Source: DASZIT01 sp036489495 (lineage in GTDB: Bacteria > Actinomycetota > Acidimicrobiia > Acidimicrobiales > RAAP-2). Taken from it: 60,987 bases of DNA. Positions 17,457-25,191 of this stretch are shown here, one piece after another. The first letter of the stretch is position 1; every line of letters starts with the position of its first letter. The stretch lies in contig DASXFR010000153.1 in NCBI GenBank assembly GCA_036489495.1, positions 1 through 60,987 of the forward strand, written 5' to 3'. Under the pieces are notes generated by a model. The model saw only the letters and a program-made list of their open reading frames with translations, was not told where the DNA came from and did not search any database. The translations under genes were made by a program, and so were the position numbers.

Positions 17457-17788
17457 GCGACGACCTGGCGGTCGATTCCGCTGAGGACGTCAACACCATC
17501 GACGAGGTGGGCAACCACGACGATGATGCCGGCAACCGGATCTCCGGAGGCACCCCCCTGGCGGTGGTGACCTACCTGGTCAACTCCATCGCCGGCGAAC
17601 CGGACTCGGTGGTGATCAACACCGAGGAGCGCAGCGGATCGATCCGCTTCCGCATCCATGTGGCCCCCGACGACATGGGCCGGATCATCGGCCGCCGGGG
17701 CCGGGTGGTGCAGGCCATCCGCACCGTGGTGGCCGCCGCCGGTGCTCGCGACGGGGTGCAGACCAACGTCGACATCGCCGACGACTGA
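17453..17788 (+). CDS. khpA: KH-domain RNA-binding protein (KhpA/YlqC family)
   Basis: A 111-residue protein whose C-terminal 75 residues form a KH domain with the GRIIGRRGR loop (GxxG) near residue 82 and a VQAIRTVVAAAGA helix after it. KhpA proteins bind structured RNA and act with KhpB in cell-division and length control in several Gram-positive bacteria. The 35-residue acidic N-terminal extension (DDLAVDSAEDVNTIDEV) is additional to the core fold. The start overlaps rpsP by 4 nt; position between rpsP and rimM is the conserved location. Confidence 0.92.
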   Translation: MSDDLAVDSAEDVNTIDEVGNHDDDAGNRISGGTPLAVVTYLVNSIAGEPDSVVINTEERSGSIRFRIHVAPDDMGRIIGRRGRVVQAIRTVVAAAGARDGVQTNVDIADD

Positions 17789-17794
17789 GTCGGC

Positions 17795-18298
17795 TTGGCC
17801 CCGGAGTTGAGCGGACCGGAGGATCCGGGCCCGCTGTTGGCAGTGGGTCGGATCGTCAAGCCCCATGGTCTCCGGGGGGACGTGATCGTCTCGCTCACCA
17901 CCAACCGGGAGGAACGGGTGGCCGCCGGGTCGACGCTCCGCGCCGGTGACGGGCGTCAATGGGTAGTCGTCCGGTCGTCAGCCCATCAGGGCCGGTTCAT
18001 CGTCACCTTCGACGGGGTCAACGGCATCGAGGCGGCCGATGGGCTCCGGGACACCGAGTTGTTCGCCCCGGCCATCGACGATCCCAGCCAGCTGTGGGTC
18101 CACGAGCTGGTCGGGGCCCAGGCGGTCGACGCCTCCGGTCGAGAGCTCGGACGGGTGGAAGAGGTACAGGCCAACCCGGCGAGCGATCTGTTGGTGCTGA
18201 CCGGCGGGGCGCTGATCCCGCTCCGGTTCGTGGTCGGCCTCGAGCCCGGGGTGCGGGTGACGGTCGATGTACCCGACGGCCTCCTCGACCTGGCCTGA
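17795..18298 (+). CDS. rimM: Ribosome maturation factor RimM
   Basis: Assembly factor for the 30S head that binds S19. The 167-residue protein has the N-terminal barrel signature LLAVGRIVKPHGLRGDVIV and a C-terminal PRC-barrel with LWVHELVGAQAVDASGRELG and PLRFV. TTG 17795 is the only early start; TTG 17836 is a possible alternative that would begin exactly at AVGRIVK. It lies 6 nt after khpA. Confidence 0.92.
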   Translation: MAPELSGPEDPGPLLAVGRIVKPHGLRGDVIVSLTTNREERVAAGSTLRAGDGRQWVVVRSSAHQGRFIVTFDGVNGIEAADGLRDTELFAPAIDDPSQLWVHELVGAQAVDASGRELGRVEEVQANPASDLLVLTGGALIPLRFVVGLEPGVRVTVDVPDGLLDLA

Positions 18299-18312
18299 TC
18301 GGGCGGGTGTCC

Positions 18313-19083
18313 ATGCGCATCGACGTCTTCACCATCTTCCCCGAGGTGATCGACCACTACGCCGACGCCTCCATCCTCGGCCGGGCCCGCCAACTGGGCC
18401 GGCTCGACCTGCAGACCCACGACATCCGGGCGTCGTCCACCGATCCCCACCACTCGGTCGACGACGCCCCCTTCGGGGGTGGGGCGGGGATGGTGCTGGC
18501 TCCGCAGCCGCTGTTCGACGCGGTGGAGGCGGTGGAGTCCTCCGACGGCGGCCTGCCCCGTCCCCTCTTCTTGCTGGCCCCCTCGGGCCGGCGGTTCGAC
18601 CAGGCGGTGGCGGCCGAGCTGGCCTCGGTCCCGGGGGGCTTCTCGCTGGTCTGTGGCCGCTACGAGGGGGTCGATCAACGGGTGGTCGACCACCTGGCCG
18701 ACGGCGAGCTGTCGGTGGGCGACTTCGTGCTGGCCGGCGGGGAGTTGCCGGCCCTGGTGGTGGTGGAAGCGGTGGCGCGGCTGCTGCCCGGGGTGCTGGG
18801 CAACGACGAGTCGAGCGGGGACGAGAGTTTCTCCGACGGGCTCCTCGAGTACCCCCAGTACACCCGACCGGCCGAGTTCCGGGGGTGGGAGGTGCCGCCC
18901 GTCCTCCGGTCCGGGGATCACGGCCGGATTTCCCGGTGGCGACATGGCCAGGCGCTGATCCGGACCCTCCGGCAGCGCTCCGACCTCATCGACGCCCGAG
19001 GGGGGCTGACCACCGATGAGGTGTCCCTCCTGGTGGAGATGGGCGAAGTGCGCCTCCTCCGCGATCACGGCTACGATTGGTGA
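18313..19083 (+). CDS. trmD: tRNA (guanine(37)-N1)-methyltransferase TrmD
   Basis: SPOUT-class methyltransferase forming m1G37 in tRNAs to prevent frameshifting. 256 residues from ATG 18313 (MRIDVFTIFPEV). The trefoil-knot motifs are present: LVCGRYEGVDQRV, then SVGDFVLAGGELPALV. The YPQYTRPAEFRGWEVPPVL segment provides the catalytic-aspartate region typical of TrmD. GTG 18307 could serve as a start two codons earlier. It lies 14 nt after rimM, in one operon with rplS. Confidence 0.96.
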   Translation: MRIDVFTIFPEVIDHYADASILGRARQLGRLDLQTHDIRASSTDPHHSVDDAPFGGGAGMVLAPQPLFDAVEAVESSDGGLPRPLFLLAPSGRRFDQAVAAELASVPGGFSLVCGRYEGVDQRVVDHLADGELSVGDFVLAGGELPALVVVEAVARLLPGVLGNDESSGDESFSDGLLEYPQYTRPAEFRGWEVPPVLRSGDHGRISRWRHGQALIRTLRQRSDLIDARGGLTTDEVSLLVEMGEVRLLRDHGYDW

Positions 19084-19210
19084 GCCTCGTTGGGGCCGGC
19101 GCTCCCGGTCTTCGTGACGGAGGCCCGCATCAGTTGGTGGCCATTGGGGCCGCCGGCGTCGGGTTCCCGGCGAGTGGAGAGCCCGACCGATCCGTGGAAA
19201 GACGCGCCCC

Positions 19211-19564
19211 ATGAACCCGACCGACATCATTGACCGCGACAGCCTGAGGGACGACATCCCCGAGTTCCGTCCCGGTGACACCGTGAAGGTCCATGTGCGA
19301 GTGGTGGAGGGGACCCGGGAGCGGGTCCAGGTGTTTCAGGGGGCGGTCATCCGTCGCCAGGGGACCGGCGCCCGCGAGACGTTCACCGTCCGCAAGGTCA
19401 GCTTCGGGGTCGGGGTCGAGCGCACCTTCCCGGTCCATTCCCCGGTCATCGCCAAGACCGAGGTGGTGTCGCTGGGCGACGTCCGCCGGGCCAAGCTCTA
19501 TTACTTGCGGGACCTGCACGGGAAGGCCGCCAAGATCAAAGAGCGGCGGTCCACCCGTCCCTGA
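19211..19564 (+). CDS. rplS: 50S ribosomal protein L19
   Basis: A large-subunit protein at the 30S-50S interface, 117 residues, with the conserved FRPGDTVKVHVRVVEG and RVQVFQGAVIRRQG segments. ATG 19211 has a GGAAAG site about 10 nt upstream. The 127-nt spacer after trmD holds no gene I can support. In many actinobacteria lepB and rnhB follow rplS; here DUF2469 comes next. Confidence 0.95.
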   Translation: MNPTDIIDRDSLRDDIPEFRPGDTVKVHVRVVEGTRERVQVFQGAVIRRQGTGARETFTVRKVSFGVGVERTFPVHSPVIAKTEVVSLGDVRRAKLYYLRDLHGKAAKIKERRSTRP

Positions 19565-19581
19565 TCGGACTCGGTTGAGTC

Positions 19582-19602
19582 GGGTTGGTCGGGTGGGTCG
19601 GG
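19582..19602 (+). other. Potential G-quadruplex motif in the rplS-DUF2469 spacer
   Basis: Four GGG runs separated by 6, 1 and 2 nt (19582-84, 19591-93, 19595-97, 19600-02) on the mRNA-sense strand, inside an imperfect threefold tandem 9-mer (TCGGGTTGG-like). It ends 35 nt before the DUF2469 start. A small GACTC/GAGTC hairpin (19568-19581) lies just before it. In high-GC DNA such runs can occur by chance. Confidence 0.35.
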
Positions 19603-19636
19603 TTGCGGTCATGGCCCCCGCCGGGCACCGCGTACC

Positions 19637-19930
19637 ATGAGCGAAGAGGACCTCGAGCGGTACGAGTCGGAGATCGAGCTGGCCCTCGTCCAGGAGTACC
19701 GGGCCGTCCTGCCGATGTTCTCCTACGTGGTGGAGACCGAGCGGCGGTTCTACCTGGCCAACAACGTCGAGGTGGCGGTCCGGGATGCATCCTCCCCTGC
19801 CTGCGTCGAGGTCACCCTCACCGATGCCTGGGTATGGGACATGTACCGGCCGGCCCGCTTCGTGCCGTCGGTCCGGATCCTGACCTTCCGGGACGTGAAC
19901 ATCGAACGGCTCCCCGAAACGGAGTTGTAA
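19637..19930 (+). CDS. DUF2469 family protein
   Basis: A 97-residue actinobacterial protein of unknown function, conserved near rplS and yraN (the mycobacterial Rv2901c position). It begins MSEEDLERYESEIELALVQE and contains the family stretch YRAVLPMFSYVVETERRFYL and DVWVWDMYRP-like VWVWDMYRPARF. No catalytic motif or membrane segment is seen. Family identity is clear; role unknown. Confidence 0.9.
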   Translation: MSEEDLERYESEIELALVQEYRAVLPMFSYVVETERRFYLANNVEVAVRDASSPACVEVTLTDAWVWDMYRPARFVPSVRILTFRDVNIERLPETEL

Positions 19931-19932
19931 CG

Positions 19933-20316
19933 GTGCCGGCGGCGGGCGGCGGCGGGCGATCCTCCAACCGGCGGCAGGCGCTGGGGGCGGAGGGGGAGTC
20001 GACCGCGGCGGCGTGGTACGAGGCTCAGGGCTACGAGATCCTCGAGCGGAATTGGCGGCGGCGGGAGGGCGAGATCGACCTCATTGTGCGTCGGGGGCGG
20101 ACGGTGGCCTTCTCCGAGGTGAAGACCCGGAGCTCGGACCGCTTCGGCACCGGGGCGGAGTCGGTGGTGGTACCCAAGCAACGCCGGATCCGGCGGCTGG
20201 CATCCCGCTGGCTGTCGGAACTCACCCCGGCCTCGGGGCGCGAGCTGGTCGAGCTGCGGTTCGATGTGGTCTCCATTGTCGGCGGGGAGATCGAGGTGAT
20301 CGAGGACGCCTTCTGA
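19933..20316 (+). CDS. YraN family (UPF0102) nuclease-like protein
   Basis: A 127-residue protein with the endonuclease-like fold of the UPF0102/YraN family. Key residues of a PD-(D/E)XK-type site are visible: GEIDLIVRRG (Asp) and FSEVKTRSS (E-x-K), preceded by GAEGESTAAAWYEAQGYEILERNWR. GTG 19933 lies 2 nt after the DUF2469 stop. Members are often encoded next to rnhB and comM; here comM follows after two cargo genes. DNA processing is suggested but unproven. Confidence 0.9.
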   Translation: MPAAGGGGRSSNRRQALGAEGESTAAAWYEAQGYEILERNWRRREGEIDLIVRRGRTVAFSEVKTRSSDRFGTGAESVVVPKQRRIRRLASRWLSELTPASGRELVELRFDVVSIVGGEIEVIEDAF

Positions 20317-20360
20317 CCTCGGGCTGGCGGGATCGACGGGCCATCTCGTAGGTTGCGCCC

Positions 20361-21155
20361 ATGGCACCTGAGTTCGAGACCATCATCGTCACCCGGAACG
20401 CGGGCGTGGTCACCGTCACCATGAACCGACCGGCCCGGAAAAACGCCGCCAACGGGACGATGTGGAACGAGCTGCTGGCCGTGTTCGCCGAAGTGACGGC
20501 CGACCGCCACGACCGCGTGATGATTTTGACCGGCGCCGGCGACGCCTTCTGTTCGGGGGCCGACCTGGGGGATGCGTCCGACGTCGCCGGGCAACCCGGG
20601 GACCCCTACCTGGTGCAGATGCGGGCGCTGGGCGAGGTGGCCCTCGCCCTCCACCGGATCCCCAAGCCGACCATCGCCAAAGTCGGCGGGGTGGCCGCCG
20701 GCGCCGGCATGAGCATGGCCCTCGGCTGTGACCTGGTGGTGGCCTCCAACACCGCCCGGTTCTCGCAGATCTTCTCCAAGCGGGGCCTATCGGTCGACTT
20801 CGGGGCTTCGTGGCTGCTCCCTCGGTTCATCGGGATGCACCGGGCCAAGGAGCTGGCGTTCTTCGCCGACATCATCGACGCCAAGCAGGCGGAGGAGTTC
20901 GGGGTGGTCAACCGGGTGGTCCCGGCTGGCGACCTCGACAAGTTCGTGGACGAATGGGCGGCGCGGTTGGCGTTGGGTCCGCCGTTGGCCCTGTCGATGA
21001 CCAAGACGATGCTGAACAATTCGTTCGCGGTGTCGATGGAGCAGGCACTGGAGGACGAGGCCCGTTCCCAGTCGGTGAACTTTGCCTCCGCCGATACCGC
21101 CGAGGCCATCGCGGCGTTCATCCAGAAGCGGGAGCCGACCTTCGAAGGTCGGTAG
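20361..21155 (+). CDS. Enoyl-CoA hydratase/isomerase family protein
   Basis: A 264-residue crotonase-fold enzyme acting on acyl-CoA. The oxyanion-hole segment GAGDAFCSGADLGD is near residues 57-70 and KVGGVAAGAGMSMALGCDLV near 106 is the family core; glutamates of the hydratase active site are not clearly placed, so isomerase or other crotonase activity is possible. ATG 20361 has TAGGTT (20349-20354) ending 6 nt upstream and no Shine-Dalgarno site, so a leaderless transcript is likely. The 3' end overlaps the convergent gene by 38 bp. Confidence 0.9.
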   Translation: MAPEFETIIVTRNAGVVTVTMNRPARKNAANGTMWNELLAVFAEVTADRHDRVMILTGAGDAFCSGADLGDASDVAGQPGDPYLVQMRALGEVALALHRIPKPTIAKVGGVAAGAGMSMALGCDLVVASNTARFSQIFSKRGLSVDFGASWLLPRFIGMHRAKELAFFADIIDAKQAEEFGVVNRVVPAGDLDKFVDEWAARLALGPPLALSMTKTMLNNSFAVSMEQALEDEARSQSVNFASADTAEAIAAFIQKREPTFEGR

Positions 21156-22236
21156 TTCCGACCGGACTGCCGCGACCGGTGACCAGCGGGAGATCGGCGG
21201 CGGTGACGATCCCGGGTGGCGCCGAGCAGACGGCGGTGATGGCGTTGATGGCCGGGAGGGCGGTGGTCACTCCGGCGTCGAGGTTGTCGAGGTCGTCGGG
21301 CAGGAAGTTCAGTTTCAGGTGGACCTCGGGGTCGCCGTCGATGTCGATCCGGTAGCCGAAGAGGAGGGGCCAGTCCGGCTCCTGGCGAAACCCGAAGATG
21401 CTGCCGAGCTTCCAGGTGGTGCGCATCTCCGCGAAGGGTATGTCGTCGACCAGGCCGACCCAACGGGCGTCGAGGGCGGCCACCGTCCCTTGGCCGATGG
21501 TCATGAACCCGAGGTCACGGTCCTCGGTGGCGACGGCGTAGTCGACGTGGAGGATGTAGTCGTCGAGAGTGACGCCGAGGGTGGAGGCCATGACGTCGAG
21601 GATCTCCCGGTAGTCGGGCTCCGCCGACCACAACTCCGACTTGAGGCGGTCTGGCTCGAGCGGGGTGCCGAACCCGTAGGCCTCCCAGGTCGGGGCGGCA
21701 CCGTAGAGGGCGCAGTCGAGCGACTCGGTGACCGAGATGCGGGTGACCCGCCGGCACATGGCGGTGGCGGCCAGGGCCAGGGTGGGGACATAGGTCGGAT
21801 TCATCCCGGTCCCGAACAGGGAGGCGCCGCCCCGGTCGGCGGCCCGGGCCAGCCGGGCCCCGGCGTCGTCTGGGTAGTGGGCACCGGTGACCAGTCGGGC
21901 GGTGGTGATGACGTTGGCCCCCGACTCGAGGATGCGCTCGAGGACGGCGATATCCGGCCACAGCGGCATGTAGACGAAGCAGTCGGCGTCGAGGTCCAGG
22001 AGGGCGTCGAGGTCGTCGGTCGCCCTCACCCCGGTCGGCGGATCGGAGTTGACCCCGGCGAGGGTACCGGCGTCGACGTCCAGCTTCGACGGGCCGAAGG
22101 CAAAGACGCCGACCAGTTCGAGCCGAGGATCCTCCAGGATGGCGCGCAGTGCCGCCGACCCGACGATGCCGGTGGTCCATTGCACCACCCGGAGCGGTCG
22201 GGCGCGGCTGGTTGGCTCGACCCCCGGTGACTCCAT
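21118..22236 (-). CDS. Dihydrodipicolinate reductase-like NAD(P)-binding protein
   Basis: A 372-residue protein of the actinobacterial family annotated as DapB-like or NAD(P)H-dependent amine dehydrogenase. It begins with a Rossmann motif LRVVQWTTGIVGSAALRA (G-x-x-G) and has the family segments FGTGMNPTYVPTLAL and VTESLDC near the middle. True DapB catalytic residues are not evident, and these proteins are much longer than DapB, so lysine synthesis is unlikely. CAGACT ends 6 nt before ATG 22236, again compatible with a leaderless mRNA. Its 3' end overlaps the enoyl-CoA hydratase by 38 bp. Confidence 0.75.
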   Translation of the reverse strand: MESPGVEPTSRARPLRVVQWTTGIVGSAALRAILEDPRLELVGVFAFGPSKLDVDAGTLAGVNSDPPTGVRATDDLDALLDLDADCFVYMPLWPDIAVLERILESGANVITTARLVTGAHYPDDAGARLARAADRGGASLFGTGMNPTYVPTLALAATAMCRRVTRISVTESLDCALYGAAPTWEAYGFGTPLEPDRLKSELWSAEPDYREILDVMASTLGVTLDDYILHVDYAVATEDRDLGFMTIGQGTVAALDARWVGLVDDIPFAEMRTTWKLGSIFGFRQEPDWPLLFGYRIDIDGDPEVHLKLNFLPDDLDNLDAGVTTALPAINAITAVCSAPPGIVTAADLPLVTGRGSPVGTTDLRRSAPASG

Positions 22237-22408
22237 GTTCGAAGTCTGTCATCACCCCGGCCGTTCCTCGGGTGACACCCTCGGCGTAAGGTGGCGGTGG
22301 TGCTTCGAGTGGTCGCTCGCACCCCCGCTGGGGCGACCCTCCATCGTCAGTCACCGGCCCCGGCCCGCTTCCGGGTTGTGGGACCGGTCTGTGCCGATCG
22401 GAGGCGAG

Positions 22409-23965
22409 ATGATCGCCACCATTCCGTCCGCCGTCCTCATCGGGGTCGACGGGAAATATGTCTCGGTCGAGGTCCATGTCTCCACCGGGCTTCCGGGCTT
22501 CACCGTGGTCGGCCTCCCCGACGCCGCGGTCCGGGAGTCGAGGGACCGGGTCCGGGCCGCCTGGCTGTCCAGTGGGCTGTCCTGGCCGCGCCAGCGGGTC
22601 ACCGTCAATCTGGCCCCGTCCGGGATGCGAAAGGGAGGGGCCGGGCTCGACCTGCCGATTGCCGTCGGGTTGTTGGTGGCCGCCGGGGAGCTGCCTCCTG
22701 GGGCGGTCGAGGGGATGGCGTTCGTGGGGGAGCTCGGCCTCGACGGCTCCCTCCGCGGGGTCCCGGGCACGGTGGTGTTGGCCGAGGCGCTCGGGGAGCA
22801 CGGGTTGGTGGTCCCCGAGGTCTGCGCCCAGGAGGCCGGGATGGCCGCGGTGGTCGGCGAAGCCGGCAACCACCCGGTCCGATCGGCGCCCACCCTGGCC
22901 AGCCTGGTCGAGCGCCTGAAGGGTCGGCAGCCGTGGACGCCGCCCGGGCCGAGTCATCCGTGCCCGTCGGCGGACCCGGCCGATCGGGGCGGAGGCGGAG
23001 GGCCCGGGGACCTGTCGGACGTGCGCGGCCAGCGCTGGGCCCGCCGAGCCCTGGAGGTGGCGGCCTCCGGTGGCCACCACCTGCTGCTGGTCGGGCCACC
23101 CGGGTCGGGGAAGACCATGCTGGCCAATCGGCTCCCGGATCTGCTCCCGGCGCTGGACCGGGCGACCGCCCTGGAGGTGAGCCGGGTCCACTCGGTGGCG
23201 GGGCTCCCGCTGCCTCCCGGCGGGCTGATGGTCCGTCCGCCGTTCCGGGCCCCGCACCACGGGGCGTCCCCGGTGTCGATGATCGGTGGTGGGACCGCCT
23301 GGATGCGGCCCGGGGAGATCAGCCTGGCCCACGGCGGCGTCCTGTTCCTCGACGAACTCGGCGAGTTCCCCGCGGTGGTCCTCGATGCTCTCCGTCAACC
23401 GCTGGAGGAGGGACTGGTCCGGGTCAGTCGGGCCCGCGGCTCGACCGCCTTCCCGGCTCGGTTCATCTTGGTGGGGGCCATGAACCCGTGCCCCTGCGGC
23501 CAGGGTGGCGCCCCGGGGATGTGCGAGTGTTCGGAAGCCGCCCGGGAGCGCTACGCCCGGCGGTTGTCGGCGCCGCTGCTCGACCGCTTCGACATCGCCA
23601 TCCGGATCGACCGGCCCGACGTCGATGACGTCTTCGGATGCATTCCCGGCGAGACCACCGCGGCGGTAGCCGGCCGGGTGCTCGGCGCCCGACAGCAGAC
23701 CGCGGCTCGCCAGGTTCGAATCAACGCGGAACTGCCGGCCGCCACCCTCCAACGAGATGTCCCGATGACCAAGGAGGCTTCGAGGCTCCTGGAGTCGCGG
23801 ATGCGTTCGGGGTCCCTCAGCGCCCGGGGCGTGCACCGGGTCCACCGGATCGGCCGCACCATTGCCGATCTGGCCGGGGCGGATGACATCGACGACCTCC
23901 ACGTCCACGAAGCCCTCCTTCTCCGATGTCAACGTGACCTCCTCCTGGGAAAGGCGCGACGGTGA
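22409..23965 (+). CDS. comM: ComM/YifB family Mg-chelatase-like AAA+ ATPase
   Basis: A 518-residue AAA+ protein. The N-terminal ChlI-like/Lon-type domain begins MIATIPSAVLIGVDGKYVSV and GLPGFTVVGLPDAAVRESR; Walker A VGPPGSGKTMLANRLP is near residue 226, Walker B LFLDELGEF near 311, and the C-terminal Mg_chelatase_C region has the CPCG...C...C cysteine segment near 360. ComM is a branch-migration helicase that integrates incoming DNA during natural transformation. ATG 22409 has a GGAGG site. It is coupled to dprA by a GTGA overlap, the common comM-dprA pair. Confidence 0.93.
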   Translation: MIATIPSAVLIGVDGKYVSVEVHVSTGLPGFTVVGLPDAAVRESRDRVRAAWLSSGLSWPRQRVTVNLAPSGMRKGGAGLDLPIAVGLLVAAGELPPGAVEGMAFVGELGLDGSLRGVPGTVVLAEALGEHGLVVPEVCAQEAGMAAVVGEAGNHPVRSAPTLASLVERLKGRQPWTPPGPSHPCPSADPADRGGGGGPGDLSDVRGQRWARRALEVAASGGHHLLLVGPPGSGKTMLANRLPDLLPALDRATALEVSRVHSVAGLPLPPGGLMVRPPFRAPHHGASPVSMIGGGTAWMRPGEISLAHGGVLFLDELGEFPAVVLDALRQPLEEGLVRVSRARGSTAFPARFILVGAMNPCPCGQGGAPGMCECSEAARERYARRLSAPLLDRFDIAIRIDRPDVDDVFGCIPGETTAAVAGRVLGARQQTAARQVRINAELPAATLQRDVPMTKEASRLLESRMRSGSLSARGVHRVHRIGRTIADLAGADDIDDLHVHEALLLRCQRDLLLGKARR

Positions 23966-25149
23966 CACCGGTCGACACTCAACTCGCTCACGCCGCGGCG
24001 TTGGCCGGGCTTTCGCAGATGACGCCGGTTCGTCTGGTTCAGGTGTTGAGCACCCTCGAGCCAGTCGAGGCATGGGCGGCTCTCACCCGGGGCACCAATC
24101 CGGGGGATCCCGAGCGCCGGTTTGCCGCCGCCGCCCGATCCACCGACCCCAAAGCGGTGGGGGAGAAGTACGCGCGGTCCGGCGTCCAGATCCTGCTGTC
24201 CGACGACGGGCGGTATCCGCCCGAGCTGGTCGACGACCCGGGGGCGCCGGCCGTCCTCTTCGCCCACGGCGACCCATCCGGGCTGCACGATCGGCGGCGG
24301 GTGGCCATCGTCGGGACCCGGTCCGCCACCCCCTACGGCCGCCAGGTGGCCGCTGATCTGGGGCGGGATCTGGCGTCCGCCGGGGTGGTGGTGGTCTCGG
24401 GACTGGCTCGGGGGATCGACGGTGCCGCCCACGCCGGGGCGCTGGGTGGCGCCGACGGACGCGGAGCGGCCCCGGCAGCGGTGGTCGGAACCGGGCTCGA
24501 CGTCGTCTACCCGACCTCCAACGCCAAGCTCTGGGAACAGGTCGCCGCCCGCGGCGTGGTGTTCTCGGAGTCAGCCCTCGGTACCCTCCCTCGTCCCAGG
24601 GTGTTCCCGGCCCGGAACCGGATCATCGCCGCGCTCAGCGATGTGGTGGTGGTGGTCGAGAGCCACCACCGGGGAGGTTGTCTCTACACGGTGGAGGCGG
24701 CGGCCCGACGGGGCATCCCGGTGGCCGCGGTCCCCGGATCCGTCCGGAGCCGAGCCTCCGATGGGACCAATGGGCTCCTCGTCGACGGGTGTATCCCGGT
24801 CCGCGATGCCACCGATGTCCTGGTGGCCATCTCGCTGGCCCGATCGGGGCGATCGGTCCCCGCTCCGGCCCCGTCCCCGGCGCTGGAAACCGCCACTCAG
24901 GTGGCGTCGGGTGGAAGGCGGCTCGGCATGCCGGACCGTCCGCCGGCCGGGGAGCGGGTCGTGAGTTCGGGGCCCGCGGTTTCCGAGGCGGGCCGATCGG
25001 TGCTGGATGCCGTCGACGACACCCCGACCACGTTCGAGACGATCCTGCTGCGGACCGGGCTGACCATTGCTGTGGCCGCCGAAGCCTGCGAGGACCTGGT
25101 GGACGCCGGACGGCTGCTGGCCGGGGCCGGATGGTGGTCCAGGCGGTGA
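23962..25149 (+). CDS. dprA: DNA-processing protein DprA
   Basis: Loads RecA on incoming single-stranded DNA and protects it. 395 residues: an N-terminal helical domain, a Rossmann-fold DNA_processg_A domain with VAIVGTRSATPYGRQVA near 114 and VVSGLARGIDGAAHAGAL near 144, and a C-terminal winged-helix-like segment (TTFETILLRTGL) after a variable linker. Translation is coupled to comM. The last codons (ending WWSRR and stop) recur 3 kb downstream as a direct repeat, marking the left edge of a probable island. Confidence 0.95.
   Translation: MTPVDTQLAHAAALAGLSQMTPVRLVQVLSTLEPVEAWAALTRGTNPGDPERRFAAAARSTDPKAVGEKYARSGVQILLSDDGRYPPELVDDPGAPAVLFAHGDPSGLHDRRRVAIVGTRSATPYGRQVAADLGRDLASAGVVVVSGLARGIDGAAHAGALGGADGRGAAPAAVVGTGLDVVYPTSNAKLWEQVAARGVVFSESALGTLPRPRVFPARNRIIAALSDVVVVVESHHRGGCLYTVEAAARRGIPVAAVPGSVRSRASDGTNGLLVDGCIPVRDATDVLVAISLARSGRSVPAPAPSPALETATQVASGGRRLGMPDRPPAGERVVSSGPAVSEAGRSVLDAVDDTPTTFETILLRTGLTIAVAAEACEDLVDAGRLLAGAGWWSRR
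25125..25149 (+). repeat. Direct repeat, left copy (3' end of dprA)
   Basis: A 25-bp sequence matching 28168-28192 with one mismatch; the 19-nt core atggtggtccaggcggtga is identical. It covers the last eight codons of dprA and its stop. Weaker similarity continues a few bases upstream (ctggccgg, with a 2-bp indel). The two copies bound a 3-kb segment. Confidence 0.85.
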
Positions 25150-25191
25150 GCTCGTTGGGTGACCGGCGATGGTTCAAACAGTTGTCAGGCG

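Noticed and set aside
21515..24073. Long minus-strand open frame across comM and the DapB-like gene
   Set aside because: It crosses two real genes on both strands and its product has no recognisable domain; it is a composition shadow.
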